A DNA stretch of 64,000 bases from Thioploca ingrica (GCA_000828835.1 AP014633.1:2790001-2854000); one strand, 5' to 3'; positions 39,478-48,608 are shown, counted from the first letter of the stretch. Notes: generated by a model from the letters alone, not told the origin. A program made the numbers and translations.

Positions 39478-40817
39478 GCTGTTTCAAAAAATTGGTAATA
39501 AAGGGTTTCTGTGGTGTTATCCAATTGATCAATCGTTGCATCTATCGTTTTAACGCTAAAGCCAGTATCCGAAACTTCGATAGGCTCAATGGAGTTATTG
39601 CCAAACCAGTAAGCCCCTACCTTATTTTTATTTAAAATAGAATCAGTTTCATAACCATAATTTTCTGAGATTGTTGCTAAATCGGTTGTAGAGGCTTTAT
39701 TTAACATAATAAGATTGTTAAATTCTTTGATAATATAATCACTGTGAGTACTTAAAATGACCTTAAAGCCCTTGTTAACTGCTTTAGCAAAAATTTTCGC
39801 CACAATTTGCTGATTATTTGGATGTAAATTTAATTCGGGTTCATCTATCATGATAATATCACCCGCTCGCGCAATATGCCTAAAATAGAACACTAGACTA
39901 GACAAAGATTTAACCACTGATGAGGAAATAGGTAATTCTAAAGTTTGTTGACTATTTTGTGGTATAAATTTAATATTGCCGTATTCTGAAATAGCAATTT
40001 TACCTTGTAATAACAGGGTTTCAATCTCATCAGCGAAGTTAGCAAACTCGCTTTTATTTTTCGATAGATTGTCTAGATTATTGATAAAATATAAATAATC
40101 ATGAATTGCTAATGGATAACGGGGAGCTAACTGATTTTCAATAAAATTTTTAATAACATTTAGTGTATCATATTCTCTTTCGAAAACTTGTTGAGATAGT
40201 TTATCTAATTTTAAGGATCTTTCTCTAAAGATCTCTTTTGCCAAAAAGTTAATCGCGGTACGTTCAGCCGGAAAAAAATAGATAGCACTTGGAAGCAATA
40301 TCTTAAAAAGATAGTAAGATAACTTGCTTTTTATAAATACTTGTCTTTCAGAAAAGCTTAATCCTTTTTGAATAAGTTTAATATTACCTTGTTCAGAAAC
40401 CGACCAAGCTTCCTCGTCTTTAAATTCAATTCGAGCAACACCGTCTTGATTAAAACTAATTTGACTGGGTTGGGTAATTTTTAGAGATGGTGTTATTTCT
40501 CTAGAGGAAAAAATTTCTAATATTAGCCGTGGCGTTATCGTTTCATTAATTAATTTAAAAAATAGCGTATAATTGTTTGAAATTGCTTTTCTTAAATCAA
40601 AAACGCTTAAATCGGTTTTTTCTATTTCCAAAGCTGAAGAAAGTTTTGTCGCAACTTCATAGCCTTCATGAAGTCCTCCTATTTTGTATAATCCATAAAT
40701 TAAATAAGCTAAATAAGATTTCCCGGTATTATTTGGCCCAGTAAAGACTATTAAGTCTTTAGATAAGTCAAGTTTTCCGCTAGCTATTGGACCTAAGTTT
40801 TCTATCTTAATTTCCAC
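39474..40817 (-). CDS. AAA/ABC-type ATPase (RecF/OLD-like), putative defence module
   Basis: 447 residues with a GTG start. Walker A is FTGPNNTGKSYLAYL (near residue 29). A long helical middle follows. A signature-like segment SSSVVKSLSSLVFYFRH near 312 precedes Walker B DIIMIDEPELNLHP near 337 and the His switch STHSDYIIKEFN near 370. This is the layout of AAA_15/AAA_21 ATPases, often paired with a nuclease in phage defence systems. No TOPRIM domain is seen in the C-terminus. It overlaps a PD-(D/E)XK-like partner gene and lies between ilvH and ilvC, where relatives have nothing. The ATPase is firm; a defence role is inference. Confidence 0.8.
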   Translation of the reverse strand: MEIKIENLGPIASGKLDLSKDLIVFTGPNNTGKSYLAYLIYGLYKIGGLHEGYEVATKLSSALEIEKTDLSVFDLRKAISNNYTLFFKLINETITPRLILEIFSSREITPSLKITQPSQISFNQDGVARIEFKDEEAWSVSEQGNIKLIQKGLSFSERQVFIKSKLSYYLFKILLPSAIYFFPAERTAINFLAKEIFRERSLKLDKLSQQVFEREYDTLNVIKNFIENQLAPRYPLAIHDYLYFINNLDNLSKNKSEFANFADEIETLLLQGKIAISEYGNIKFIPQNSQQTLELPISSSVVKSLSSLVFYFRHIARAGDIIMIDEPELNLHPNNQQIVAKIFAKAVNKGFKVILSTHSDYIIKEFNNLIMLNKASTTDLATISENYGYETDSILNKNKVGAYWFGNNSIEPIEVSDTGFSVKTIDATIDQLDNTTETLYYQFFETA

Positions 40818-40851
40818 TAGTAACCTAATAATCTATTTTTATTTAAAATGA

Positions 40852-40873
40852 GGGCGAACCGGTCAGTTCGCCC
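40852..40873 (-). terminator. Hairpin after ilvH
   Basis: Perfect 8-bp stem GGGCGAAC / GTTCGCCC with a 6-base loop. On the minus strand it is followed by the T-leaning TCATTTTAAAT. It probably ends or weakens the ilvIH transcript before the ATPase gene. Confidence 0.6.
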
Positions 40874-40909
40874 CGACATCCACCATAAATGGAATGAAAA
40901 ACAACGAGT

Positions 40910-41404
40910 TTATAAATGTAAACTTTTGTTGCCTCTGCCAATGCCGGAAACACCGGAGCGTACGACTTCAACGATCAATGGCGCTTCAATCGCTTTAATA
41001 AAAGCATCTACTTTATCACCCGTGCCCGTCATCTCAATGGTATAATTGCCTTCAGCAACATCAATAATTCGACCTCGAAAAATGTCAACAAGCCGTTTGA
41101 TCTCTTCACGTTGATGAGCAGTTGAAGCCTTGATTTTAACTAACAAGAGTTCTCTTTCAATGTGAGTGCCCTCTGTTAAATCAATGAGTTTAATAACATC
41201 AACTAATTTATTGAGTTGTTTAGTTATTTGCTCAATAATGTTGTCTGAGCCTCTCGTGACCAGTGTCATTCTCGAAATGGAAGGATCTTCAGTGGGTGCC
41301 ACCGTCAAAGATTCAATATTATAACCACGAGCGGAAAATAAACCGGCAACCCGTGATAAAGCGCCGGCTTCGTTTTCAAGTAAAATAGAAATTGTATGAC
41401 GCAT
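40910..41404 (-). CDS. ilvH: Acetolactate synthase small (regulatory) subunit
   Basis: 164 residues, standard length. The N-terminal ACT domain begins RHTISILLENEAGALSRVAGLFSARGYNIESL, the valine-binding site, and a C-terminal domain follows (about 80-160). It binds the large subunit, raises activity and confers feedback inhibition by valine. It starts two bases after the ilvI stop, so the subunits are made in a coupled way. Confidence 0.96.
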   Translation of the reverse strand: MRHTISILLENEAGALSRVAGLFSARGYNIESLTVAPTEDPSISRMTLVTRGSDNIIEQITKQLNKLVDVIKLIDLTEGTHIERELLLVKIKASTAHQREEIKRLVDIFRGRIIDVAEGNYTIEMTGTGDKVDAFIKAIEAPLIVEVVRSGVSGIGRGNKSLHL

Positions 41405-41406
41405 GA

Positions 41407-43140
41407 TTAAGCTAACTCTCTTAGTGGGGATAACACCATTTCATGTTGCCCTTTACCAGCGGCCACCATGGGATACACGTTTTCACCTTGATCAATAATA
41501 AAGTCCATGAAAACCAGCCGATCTTTTATGGCTAAGCCTTCTTTCAAGGCACTTTCCACATCAGCCGGTTTGTCAACGCGTATACCGATATGCCCGTAAG
41601 CTTCGGCCAATTTCATGAAATCGGGCAAGGCATCCAGGTAAGAATGTGAATAACGTTTGTCATAAAACATTTCTTGCCATTGCCGCACCATTCCCATGTA
41701 GCGATTGTTTAAATTAATAATTTTAATCGGTAAATCAAATTGCTTACAGGTAGACAGTTCCTGAATACACATTTGAATACTCGCTTCACCAGTGACACAA
41801 ATGACCGTGTCATTCGGATGGGCTAATTGCACACCCATCGCAGCGGGTAACCCGAAACCCATTGTGCCTAAGCCACCCGAATTAATCCAGCGGCGTGGTT
41901 TAGTAAACTTGTAAAATTGGGCGACGAACATTTGGTGCTGACCCACGTCAGACGTAACAAACACTTCTCCTTGGGTTAATTCATAGAGTTTTTCAACCAC
42001 GGCTTGTGGTTTAATCAAGGGGCTGTTATGGTCATAACGTAAACATTTGGTGGCGCGCCAAGCATTGATTTGCTCCCACCAAGCGGCTAACGCATCGGAG
42101 TCGGGTTTACGTCCAGTTTCGTTAATTGCTTGAATCATATCAGTTAACACTTGACCCACTGCACCAACGATAGGAATATCAACCTTCACGTTTTTAGAAA
42201 TCGAGGAAGGATCAACATCCACATGGATAATTTTGGCATCCGGACAGAATTTCTCAAGCTCACCCGTGACTCTATCATCAAAACGAGCACCAATGGCAAC
42301 CAGCACATCACATTCGTGCATAGCCATATTCGCTTCATAAGTCCCATGCATGCCCAGCATCCCAAGAAACTGGTTATCAGTTGCCGGATAAGAACCTAAT
42401 CCCATTAAAGTCTGAGTGATAGGAACGCCTAATAAACGCGTCAATTGCGTGAGTGCTTCTGAAGCATTACCCAATATAACTCCACCACCGGTATAAATAA
42501 TGGGACGTTTAGCGGATAAAATTAAATCCACTGCCCGACGAATTTGACCCGGATGTCCGCTTAACACCGGTTTGTAAGAACGTATTTCTAGCGTCTCTGG
42601 ATATTCAAAGATAGCTTTTTTCGCAGTGACATCTTTAGGAATATCGATCAGCACCGGTCCTGGACGCCCAGTCGTAGCAATATGAAAAGCCTTCTTAACC
42701 GTGATAGCTAATTTATTCACATCATTGACTAAAAAATTGTGTTTAACACAAGGGCGAGATATCCCCACCGAATCGACTTCTTGGAACGCATCATTACCGA
42801 TTAATTGGGTAGGAACTTGTCCCGTGATAATAACCAACGGAATGGAATCCATATAAGCCGTTGCAATACCGGTAATGGCGTTAGTAGCACCGGGCCCTGA
42901 GGTGACGAGTACTACGCCGGGTTTGCCCGTTGAACGCGCATAACCATCAGCAGCATGAGTAGCACCTTGCTCATGACGGACGAGAATATGTCGTATTTGG
43001 TTTTGTTTAAACATGGCATCATAAATATGTAATACTGAGCCACCTGGATAGCCAAATACAAATTCAACTCCTTCAGCTACTAAACAATTCATTAGAATGT
43101 CAGCACCAGTCATCATTTCAAGGTTATTGGCCACATTCAT
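41407..43140 (-). CDS. ilvI: Acetolactate synthase large (catalytic) subunit
   Basis: 577 residues. A thiamine-diphosphate enzyme that condenses pyruvate to acetolactate, or pyruvate plus 2-oxobutyrate. Landmarks: the catalytic Glu region FVFGYPGGSVLHIYDAM with VRHEQGATHAADGYARSTG, the FAD-binding centre, GGLGTMGFGLPAAMG near 425 and the metal region in the C-terminal third. GAGG and an A-rich spacer precede the ATG. No leader peptide or attenuator was recognised upstream. Confidence 0.96.
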   Translation of the reverse strand: MNVANNLEMMTGADILMNCLVAEGVEFVFGYPGGSVLHIYDAMFKQNQIRHILVRHEQGATHAADGYARSTGKPGVVLVTSGPGATNAITGIATAYMDSIPLVIITGQVPTQLIGNDAFQEVDSVGISRPCVKHNFLVNDVNKLAITVKKAFHIATTGRPGPVLIDIPKDVTAKKAIFEYPETLEIRSYKPVLSGHPGQIRRAVDLILSAKRPIIYTGGGVILGNASEALTQLTRLLGVPITQTLMGLGSYPATDNQFLGMLGMHGTYEANMAMHECDVLVAIGARFDDRVTGELEKFCPDAKIIHVDVDPSSISKNVKVDIPIVGAVGQVLTDMIQAINETGRKPDSDALAAWWEQINAWRATKCLRYDHNSPLIKPQAVVEKLYELTQGEVFVTSDVGQHQMFVAQFYKFTKPRRWINSGGLGTMGFGLPAAMGVQLAHPNDTVICVTGEASIQMCIQELSTCKQFDLPIKIINLNNRYMGMVRQWQEMFYDKRYSHSYLDALPDFMKLAEAYGHIGIRVDKPADVESALKEGLAIKDRLVFMDFIIDQGENVYPMVAAGKGQHEMVLSPLRELA

Positions 43141-43717
43141 TTGTTTTTATTCCTCTAAAAGCAATAGAAATAGTGAGTATATTACGGAAAATTTAGCTTA
43201 TATTAAAGCGCAAATAGTAAAAAATACCAAGCTTATTATATTTACTTTAACAGATATCAGTTGTCAGTTATCATTCAAAGAATTAATCGTGATAATGATT
43301 ATGGGTATAATTTAAACGAACTATTCTAAAAATTTCTTATATGATCATAAATTTAAATAAATACTATGAAAAAACATCTATGGCATTTTAAATGCGAGTT
43401 TAACAATGCCTAGAATCGCTGCTTTAAGAATAAAGCAAAACAGCTTACAATATTGTTTATGAGCAAATGCTAATACACAATTGATTTATATACCAGCCCC
43501 AACTCAAAAAACTCAGTTATTCTTAAATGGTAAAAAGTGACTTATTTTTAGCCATGCCAAACTAACCCGCTAACTGTGACGAAAAAATAAATTAACTACA
43601 TAATTTTAATATTAAAGCTATTATTTATCACTAGACATTTCTCAATTAAATTTTGGGAACAACAACCGTAAAAAATCTAAATATCAACTTTAATTTCAAA
43701 TTTAATTTCAAAATGAT
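43141..43717. other. AT-rich divergent spacer upstream of ilvI and ccoG
   Basis: 577 bp with promoters expected for both directions. I find no leader peptide rich in Leu/Val/Ile codons, no RNA gene and no repeat. A 72-codon frame at 43097-43315 has poor composition and overlaps ilvI. Confidence 0.5.
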
Positions 43718-45124
43718 ATGAAAGCAGTCGCAACCAAAGCAAACCCGACTTCAATCGATGAAGAACCGAGTCTTTACGCTAGGCATAAGAAAATATATCC
43801 CCGTATAGCCTTTGGCTTTTTTAGTCGTCTCAAAGCATTAAGTGGGGTAATTTTACTCGGTATGTACTACTTATTCCCTTGGTTCCAATGGGATAATCGC
43901 CAAGCGGTATTATTCGATTTACCGGGACGGCAATTTCATGTGTTTGGTCTCACTTTCTGGCCACAAGATTTTATTTATTTAGCATTTTTATTAATTATTG
44001 CCGGAATGAGTTTATTTTTCTTTACGACTTTAGCAGGTAGACTCTGGTGTGGTTTTGCTTGTCCACAAACCATTTGGACGGATTCGTTCTTGTGGCTAGA
44101 ACGGTTAGCTGAGGGTAATCGATCTCAACAAATAAAATTAGACCAAGCCCCTTTTACCTTGCGTAAGTTTCGCATCAAAACAACTAAACATCTATTATGG
44201 CTCACTTTTGCTTTATGGACAGGCTTTACCTTTGTAGGGTATTTCACGCCCATCCGTGAATTGGGTCAAAGTGTCATTAGCTTGAGCCTCGGTGGTTGGG
44301 AAACTTTCTGGTTATTATTTTATAGTTTTGCCACTTATGGTAATGCCGGTTGGTTGCGGGAACAAATCTGTACTTATATGTGTCCTTATGCACGGTTCCA
44401 AAGCGCCATGTTTGATAAAGAAACGCTGATTATTGCTTACGACGAAAACCGAGGCGAGCCACGTGGAGCAAGGAAACGCAAAATTGATCCCAAAGCGCAA
44501 GGGCTAGGTGATTGTATTAATTGTACGATGTGTGTACAAGTTTGCCCCGTTGGCATTGATATCCGTAATGGCTTGCAATATCAATGTATTAGTTGTTCAG
44601 CTTGTATTGATGCCTGTGATGAAATTATGGATAAAATGAATTATCCACGTGGTTTAGTCCGTTATACCACGGAAAATTCACTCAAGGGCATTCCTACTCA
44701 GGTTTTGCGCCCACGAATTTTTGTTTATGGTGGTATCTTACTGGCTTTATTTATCGGTTTAATTTATGCCATTAGTAACCGTGTTCTTATCCAAGTGGAT
44801 GTGATTCGAGATCGTAATAGCTTATTTAGAGAAACTGCCACGGGTTTAATCGAAAATGTTTATACTTTAAACATGATGAATATGGACAATAAACCGCATC
44901 GCTATGAAATTATAGTCAGTGGGATAGCCGGACTCCAACTAGCTAAATATCAACCCGTTGTCATTAATGCCGGCACGGTAGAAGATATTTCGGTGAGTTT
45001 ATTAGCTAACCGGGCCAATTTAATTAAACCCAGCATGGAAGTGACTTTCCAACTCGTGGCGACGGATGATCCGCAGTTGACCGTAACAGAACCAGCCCGC
45101 TTTTTAGGTCCGGTTACTCATTAA
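43718..45124 (+). CDS. ccoG: Cytochrome oxidase accessory protein CcoG (FixG/RdxA)
   Basis: 468 residues, a membrane iron-sulfur protein. Hydrophobic segments occur near 35-55, 80-105, 155-175, 190-210 and 330-350. Cysteine motifs include WCGFACPQTIW near 111, a polyferredoxin-type CINCTMCVQVCPVG near 266 and CISCSACIDACDE near 285. A periplasmic Ig-like C-terminal domain ends the protein. CcoG helps copper reduction and assembly of cbb3-type oxidase. A FixH-like gene follows, but the ccoNOP structural genes are not in this window. Confidence 0.93.
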   Translation: MKAVATKANPTSIDEEPSLYARHKKIYPRIAFGFFSRLKALSGVILLGMYYLFPWFQWDNRQAVLFDLPGRQFHVFGLTFWPQDFIYLAFLLIIAGMSLFFFTTLAGRLWCGFACPQTIWTDSFLWLERLAEGNRSQQIKLDQAPFTLRKFRIKTTKHLLWLTFALWTGFTFVGYFTPIRELGQSVISLSLGGWETFWLLFYSFATYGNAGWLREQICTYMCPYARFQSAMFDKETLIIAYDENRGEPRGARKRKIDPKAQGLGDCINCTMCVQVCPVGIDIRNGLQYQCISCSACIDACDEIMDKMNYPRGLVRYTTENSLKGIPTQVLRPRIFVYGGILLALFIGLIYAISNRVLIQVDVIRDRNSLFRETATGLIENVYTLNMMNMDNKPHRYEIIVSGIAGLQLAKYQPVVINAGTVEDISVSLLANRANLIKPSMEVTFQLVATDDPQLTVTEPARFLGPVTH

Positions 45125-45177
45125 CACCTCGATTGACTCAGATATTAGGTTATAGCAACCATGGACCACAGCAAATA

Positions 45178-45675
45178 ATGAAAACATTGAAACCACCTTG
45201 GTATCGTGAACCGTTGGTTTGGTTAGTGATATTTTTTCCAGCCGTCGCCGTTATTGGCGGTTTTATCACCCTTGATCTCGCCATCACTTCAGATGATGGT
45301 TTAGTCGTTGACGATTATTACAAACGGGGATTGGAAATCAATCAAGTTCTAGCACGTGATCAAGCCGCTGGGGTTCATGGCTTGCAAGCTATTTTAGATT
45401 TCAAGCGCGATCCAAAGCTAATCTATCTTACTCTCAGTGCTAAACCGAATTATGTTTTGCCTAACCAAATTGAACTGAAACTGAGTCACCATACCCGAGC
45501 CCATTTGGATAACCGTATTATACTTGAACGCATCAATAATGCGCTTTACCGAGGAGCATTACCGGATTTGAAGCCCGGCGCTTGGTATGTCGAATTAGCA
45601 GCAGATGATTGGCGCTTATTAAAATCACTGCAAGTACCTATTAAAATTGAAAAATTATATATTACCTCGCCCTAA
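45178..45675 (+). CDS. FixH/CcoH-family protein
   Basis: 165 residues from the ATG at 45178; a TTG 45 bases earlier would add an unlikely leader. One transmembrane helix near residues 12-32 (VWLVIFFPAVAVIGGFITL) is followed by the conserved GLVVDDYYKRGLEINQ motif. A periplasmic beta-rich domain and C-terminal WYVELAADDWRL complete it. FixH/CcoH proteins help assemble or stabilise cbb3 oxidase. It lies directly after ccoG, the usual partner. Confidence 0.87.
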   Translation: MKTLKPPWYREPLVWLVIFFPAVAVIGGFITLDLAITSDDGLVVDDYYKRGLEINQVLARDQAAGVHGLQAILDFKRDPKLIYLTLSAKPNYVLPNQIELKLSHHTRAHLDNRIILERINNALYRGALPDLKPGAWYVELAADDWRLLKSLQVPIKIEKLYITSP

Positions 45676-45789
45676 AAGCTTAAGGAAAATTCGATGGAAT
45701 TGTTTTTATTATTTTTTAGGGTTATTCGGTAATGATCAGGGTCAGCGTGGTGCTTTAGTGTTGTTTTATCAGTGACGGAGGGTTTAGTC

Positions 45790-46821
45790 ATGGCTAATGA
45801 AGTCTTTGCAAACGGACGAGAGATTGCTTGTAAGGCTGCGGATGGGAAGTCGATTTGTGCCTTTCCGGATGTGTGCTTTACGCCACCTCAGACGCCAGCG
45901 ACGCCGCCGGGGGTACCGGTTCCTTATCCGAATACGGCTGTTGCTAAGGATACGACGAAGGGCAGTAAAACCGTTAAGATTAGTAACCAGGAGGTGATGC
46001 TTAAAAATAAGTCTCACTTTAAGAAAAGCACGGGTAATGAGGCTGGGCGTGCGCCTAAAAAGGGAATTGTGACCAGTAAAATTCAAGGGAAAGTGTATTT
46101 TACGAGTTGGTCGCCGAATGTGAAGGTTGAGGGGAAGAATGTGGTGCGGCATTTGGATTTGACGACGCATAATCATGGGTCAGCTACAACAAATACGGGG
46201 CCTTGGCCTTATAAGGATTCGATGACACCGGCACAGCTTAAAGACTGTGAGGATGATATGAACAAAGAAAAATCGGCCTGTTCAGACCCAGTAACAAAAA
46301 AATACAAGAGTAAAAAAGAATGCTGTGAAGATCCAGAATGCAAAAAAGCTAGGAATTGCATGTTAGTTCCATATGGAGGTTCTGGTTCGCCAAATTGTTG
46401 TGAGGGAAAAACTGGACATCATATATTACCGAATTCCTTGCTGCAGGGAACCAGAGGGAATAGTGCTACAAACGTTCCAGGGCTTAGTGATGCCTACACA
46501 GTAAATGATGGTGCGTGTGTTTGTGTTAGTGGTGATGATCATAGTAGTGGTGACCATGGTGAACTTCACGATAGGACAAAAGATAAGTTGCGAACAATTC
46601 TTCAATCTGGTGAAACATTAACGTATAAACAAGCAAAAACTGAAGTAACCAAAGCACATGCTGAAACTTTCCCACAACAATGCAATCCAAAATGTATTGA
46701 AGCCCAGATTGATGCATCGCTTTCAAAGTTTAAAACTGGTGGTGAAATAGAGGTACGACAAAAAGATGGAATGACTCGGAAGAATTTTGATAAATATAAA
46801 AATAAGAAGACAGACAAATGA
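45790..46821 (+). CDS. PAAR-like (DUF4150) protein with GHH/HNH nuclease-like C-terminus
   Basis: 343 residues from the ATG at 45790, which has GGAGGG seven bases upstream. Residues 1-130 are a PAAR-like DUF4150 domain (FANGREIACKAADGKSICAF, then CFTPPQTPATPPGVPVPYPN), the tip module of type VI secretion spikes. Residues ~150-215 are Cys- and Lys-rich (CCEDPECKKARNC). The end has GHHILPNSLL near 221, then CVCVSGDDH and DHGELHDRTK, the pattern of Tox-GHH2/HNH nuclease toxins. Composition shifts from GC-richer to AT-richer near 46220, where domains were probably joined. No signal peptide. Likely a secreted antibacterial DNase; no T6SS genes are in the window. Confidence 0.8.
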   Translation: MANEVFANGREIACKAADGKSICAFPDVCFTPPQTPATPPGVPVPYPNTAVAKDTTKGSKTVKISNQEVMLKNKSHFKKSTGNEAGRAPKKGIVTSKIQGKVYFTSWSPNVKVEGKNVVRHLDLTTHNHGSATTNTGPWPYKDSMTPAQLKDCEDDMNKEKSACSDPVTKKYKSKKECCEDPECKKARNCMLVPYGGSGSPNCCEGKTGHHILPNSLLQGTRGNSATNVPGLSDAYTVNDGACVCVSGDDHSSGDHGELHDRTKDKLRTILQSGETLTYKQAKTEVTKAHAETFPQQCNPKCIEAQIDASLSKFKTGGEIEVRQKDGMTRKNFDKYKNKKTDK

Positions 46822-46872
46822 TCGTGCCACTTATTTTTACTATAAAAACATGCCAATTAGAGGTATCTCATC

Positions 46873-47817
46873 ATGGCAGATAGTTTTGAAGATTTAAAAG
46901 GTTTTGAATTTAGCAGTTGTCACATCAGAGCATGGAATATCATTTGGTTCACAGCTCAACAATGGTCGGATGATAATGACGATCCTTTAGAGCAACGTCC
47001 AACGGCGATATTTATGTATTGCCCAGATGACCCTCCAGGAGATCGATGGGGAGTCAGTTATTTAGGTGAAGCTACCGGCGTGCATGGTGCTGCAGTTTTT
47101 AAACCTAATAGTCGGTCAATATTTGTTACTGAGGATGGTGAAGTATATTGCGCTGGACAAGGCGATGATGATTGGGAGAAACCGGTCTCTCGTAAGAAAA
47201 ACCTCTATTTTTCAAACGTAAAATCAATCCGCAGTGGCCATGCTATTTGTGTTGGCCCTCGCCGAAAAGTATACATAAGAAACCATGCTAATAATTGGAC
47301 TCAGCTAGATAGAGGTTTGTTTCCTCAAGGGGAAAATACGAAACTTGAAAATACTGGATTTTCAGATATTGATGGATTTAGCGAATCAGATATGTATGCC
47401 TGTGGAGGACATGCCGATTTATGGCATTATGATGGTAATCAGTGGGAACAAATAGATGTTCCCGCTAATTCTGTGTTAGAAAATATCTGCTGTGCAGATG
47501 ATGATTGGGTGTACATAACAACAAATCGTCGAGAAATTATCAAGGGAAGAGGCGAAATTTGGGAAGTTATTCAGCAAGATTTAACGGATGAAGTTTTTGA
47601 AAGTATTGTGTGTTTCAATGGGAAAGTACTTATTTCGACGGTTTCCGAAATATATGAAGTAACTAATCAAGGTTTAGAGAAAGAAACGCTAGGTGTTCCA
47701 AATATGAATTCCAAGGCACATTTAGCTACAGGTGACGGTATCCTTGTTGTTGCTGGGGGAGATGAAGCAGCTATTTATGATGGAAAATCTTGGTCGGTGA
47801 TTTTAGAAACTGAATAA
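46873..47817 (+). CDS. Propeller-like protein, candidate immunity partner
   Basis: 314 residues, no signal peptide. It contains five or six loosely repeated units of 40-50 residues ending in motifs such as GEVYCAGQGDD, RKVYIRNHANNW, DMYACGGHADLWHYDGNQW, DWVYITTNRREI and LVVAGGDEAAIYDGKSW. This is the look of a beta-propeller of the kelch/RCC1/WD type. Acidic overall (many Asp and Glu), which would suit binding a basic nuclease. GAGGT precedes the ATG, 51 bp after the PAAR-like toxin gene, the classic place for an immunity gene. Propeller fold is fairly clear; the immunity role is inference. Confidence 0.65.
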   Translation: MADSFEDLKGFEFSSCHIRAWNIIWFTAQQWSDDNDDPLEQRPTAIFMYCPDDPPGDRWGVSYLGEATGVHGAAVFKPNSRSIFVTEDGEVYCAGQGDDDWEKPVSRKKNLYFSNVKSIRSGHAICVGPRRKVYIRNHANNWTQLDRGLFPQGENTKLENTGFSDIDGFSESDMYACGGHADLWHYDGNQWEQIDVPANSVLENICCADDDWVYITTNRREIIKGRGEIWEVIQQDLTDEVFESIVCFNGKVLISTVSEIYEVTNQGLEKETLGVPNMNSKAHLATGDGILVVAGGDEAAIYDGKSWSVILETE

Positions 47818-48105
47818 ATCCTGGGTCCGTCAAAACCAGCGTAGCCCGCGTAGGATGCGGTAAGCTTGCGAACCGCATCAATCGAGCCAGGTAGGGTAAG
47901 CACCGGTGCCCACCAAAAATATAAACAATCGCATTCTTTGGGATAGGTTGAATCCGAGGGCTTTTTTAACTGGGTGAGGCAATAAACAATCCTTTAGTGG
48001 GCAACACTTCGCTTTTTGCCCACCCTACTAGAGAGTCAGGGAGAGTGGACAACGTATTTTTGTTGCCCGCCCTATCTCTCCACATTTATTTTTCCGGAGT
48101 AACTA
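47818..48105. repeat. Cluster of dispersed palindromic repeats
   Basis: Noncoding DNA with several palindromes. GATGCGGT / ACCGCATC lies at about 47857-47880. GCCAGGTAGGGTAAGCACC-type sequence at 47886-47925 is repeated at 48609-48652. GTGGGCAAC.../...GCCCACCCTAC lies at about 47998-48030, and an imperfect GGACAAC/GTTGCCC hairpin at about 48045-48095. The same families appear at 11531 and 31808. Confidence 0.7.
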
Positions 48106-48315
48106 ATGGAACTTATGATAAGTGATGAAAAAACCAAAGAACTGTTAGAAGAAGTACTCATCGATCTGATTAAAAATAGGAGAGAGTTGTTTTATGAGGT
48201 GATTTTGGAAGCGCTAGAGGAAGTGGGTTTAGCCAATGCCGTGACTGAAGGGAGGAAAAATGAATTTGTAGCGGAAGAAGAAATCTTTTCTATTTTAGAG
48301 AGAGCGTCATTGTAG
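48106..48315 (+). CDS. Small antitoxin-like protein
   Basis: 69 residues, mostly helical and strongly acidic (MISDEKTKELLEEVLIDLIKNRRELFYEVILEALEEVG). GGAG six bases before the ATG supports it. It has the size and position of an antitoxin: its stop codon overlaps the start of a RelE-like toxin frame. Family not named with certainty. With the toxin frameshifted, the antitoxin may be an orphan remnant of the pair. Confidence 0.7.
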   Translation: MELMISDEKTKELLEEVLIDLIKNRRELFYEVILEALEEVGLANAVTEGRKNEFVAEEEIFSILERASL

Positions 48316-48580
48316 TGGAAGTTAAATATGAAGCTAAATTTCAAAAGGATTTAAGGGAGATTACGGATCGTAGCTTGTTCAAAAAACTGAAATCTATCAT
48401 AAAAGAATGTCAGGACGCAAATCATATTAATAGGATAAATAACTTAAAAAATTAAAAGGGTATGAAACTTTTTATCGTATTAGAGTAGGTGATTATAGGA
48501 TAGGTATTGAAATAGTGGAAAATACAATCATCTTTACAAGGATTTTACATAGGAAAGAAGTCTATAGATATTTTCCATAA
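48315..48580 (+). pseudogene. RelE/ParE-like toxin with single-base frameshift
   Basis: A GTG start at 48315 overlaps the antitoxin stop. The first frame reads VEVKYEAKFQKDLREIT and on to RINNLKN, then TAA at an A-run near 48450. Adding one A gives NLKKLKGYETFYRIRVGDYR and then IGIEIVENTIIFTRILHRKE, the conserved RelE core and C-terminal catalytic region, ending at TAA 48578-48580. Length 266 bp is one short of 89 codons, as expected for a one-base loss. It could be a true pseudogene, a sequencing error in the homopolymer, or slippage-controlled expression. Confidence 0.75.
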
Positions 48581-48608
48581 TTAACTAACCAAAGAGTAGG
48601 ATGCGTTA

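Noticed and set aside
43097..43315. 72-codon frame upstream of ilvI
   Set aside because: It overlaps the ilvI start on the other strand and has no leader-peptide character.
46526..46856. Antisense frames across the 3' end of the PAAR-like toxin gene
   Set aside because: Shadow frames of the toxin gene, without ribosome sites; the following plus-strand gene is the better immunity candidate.
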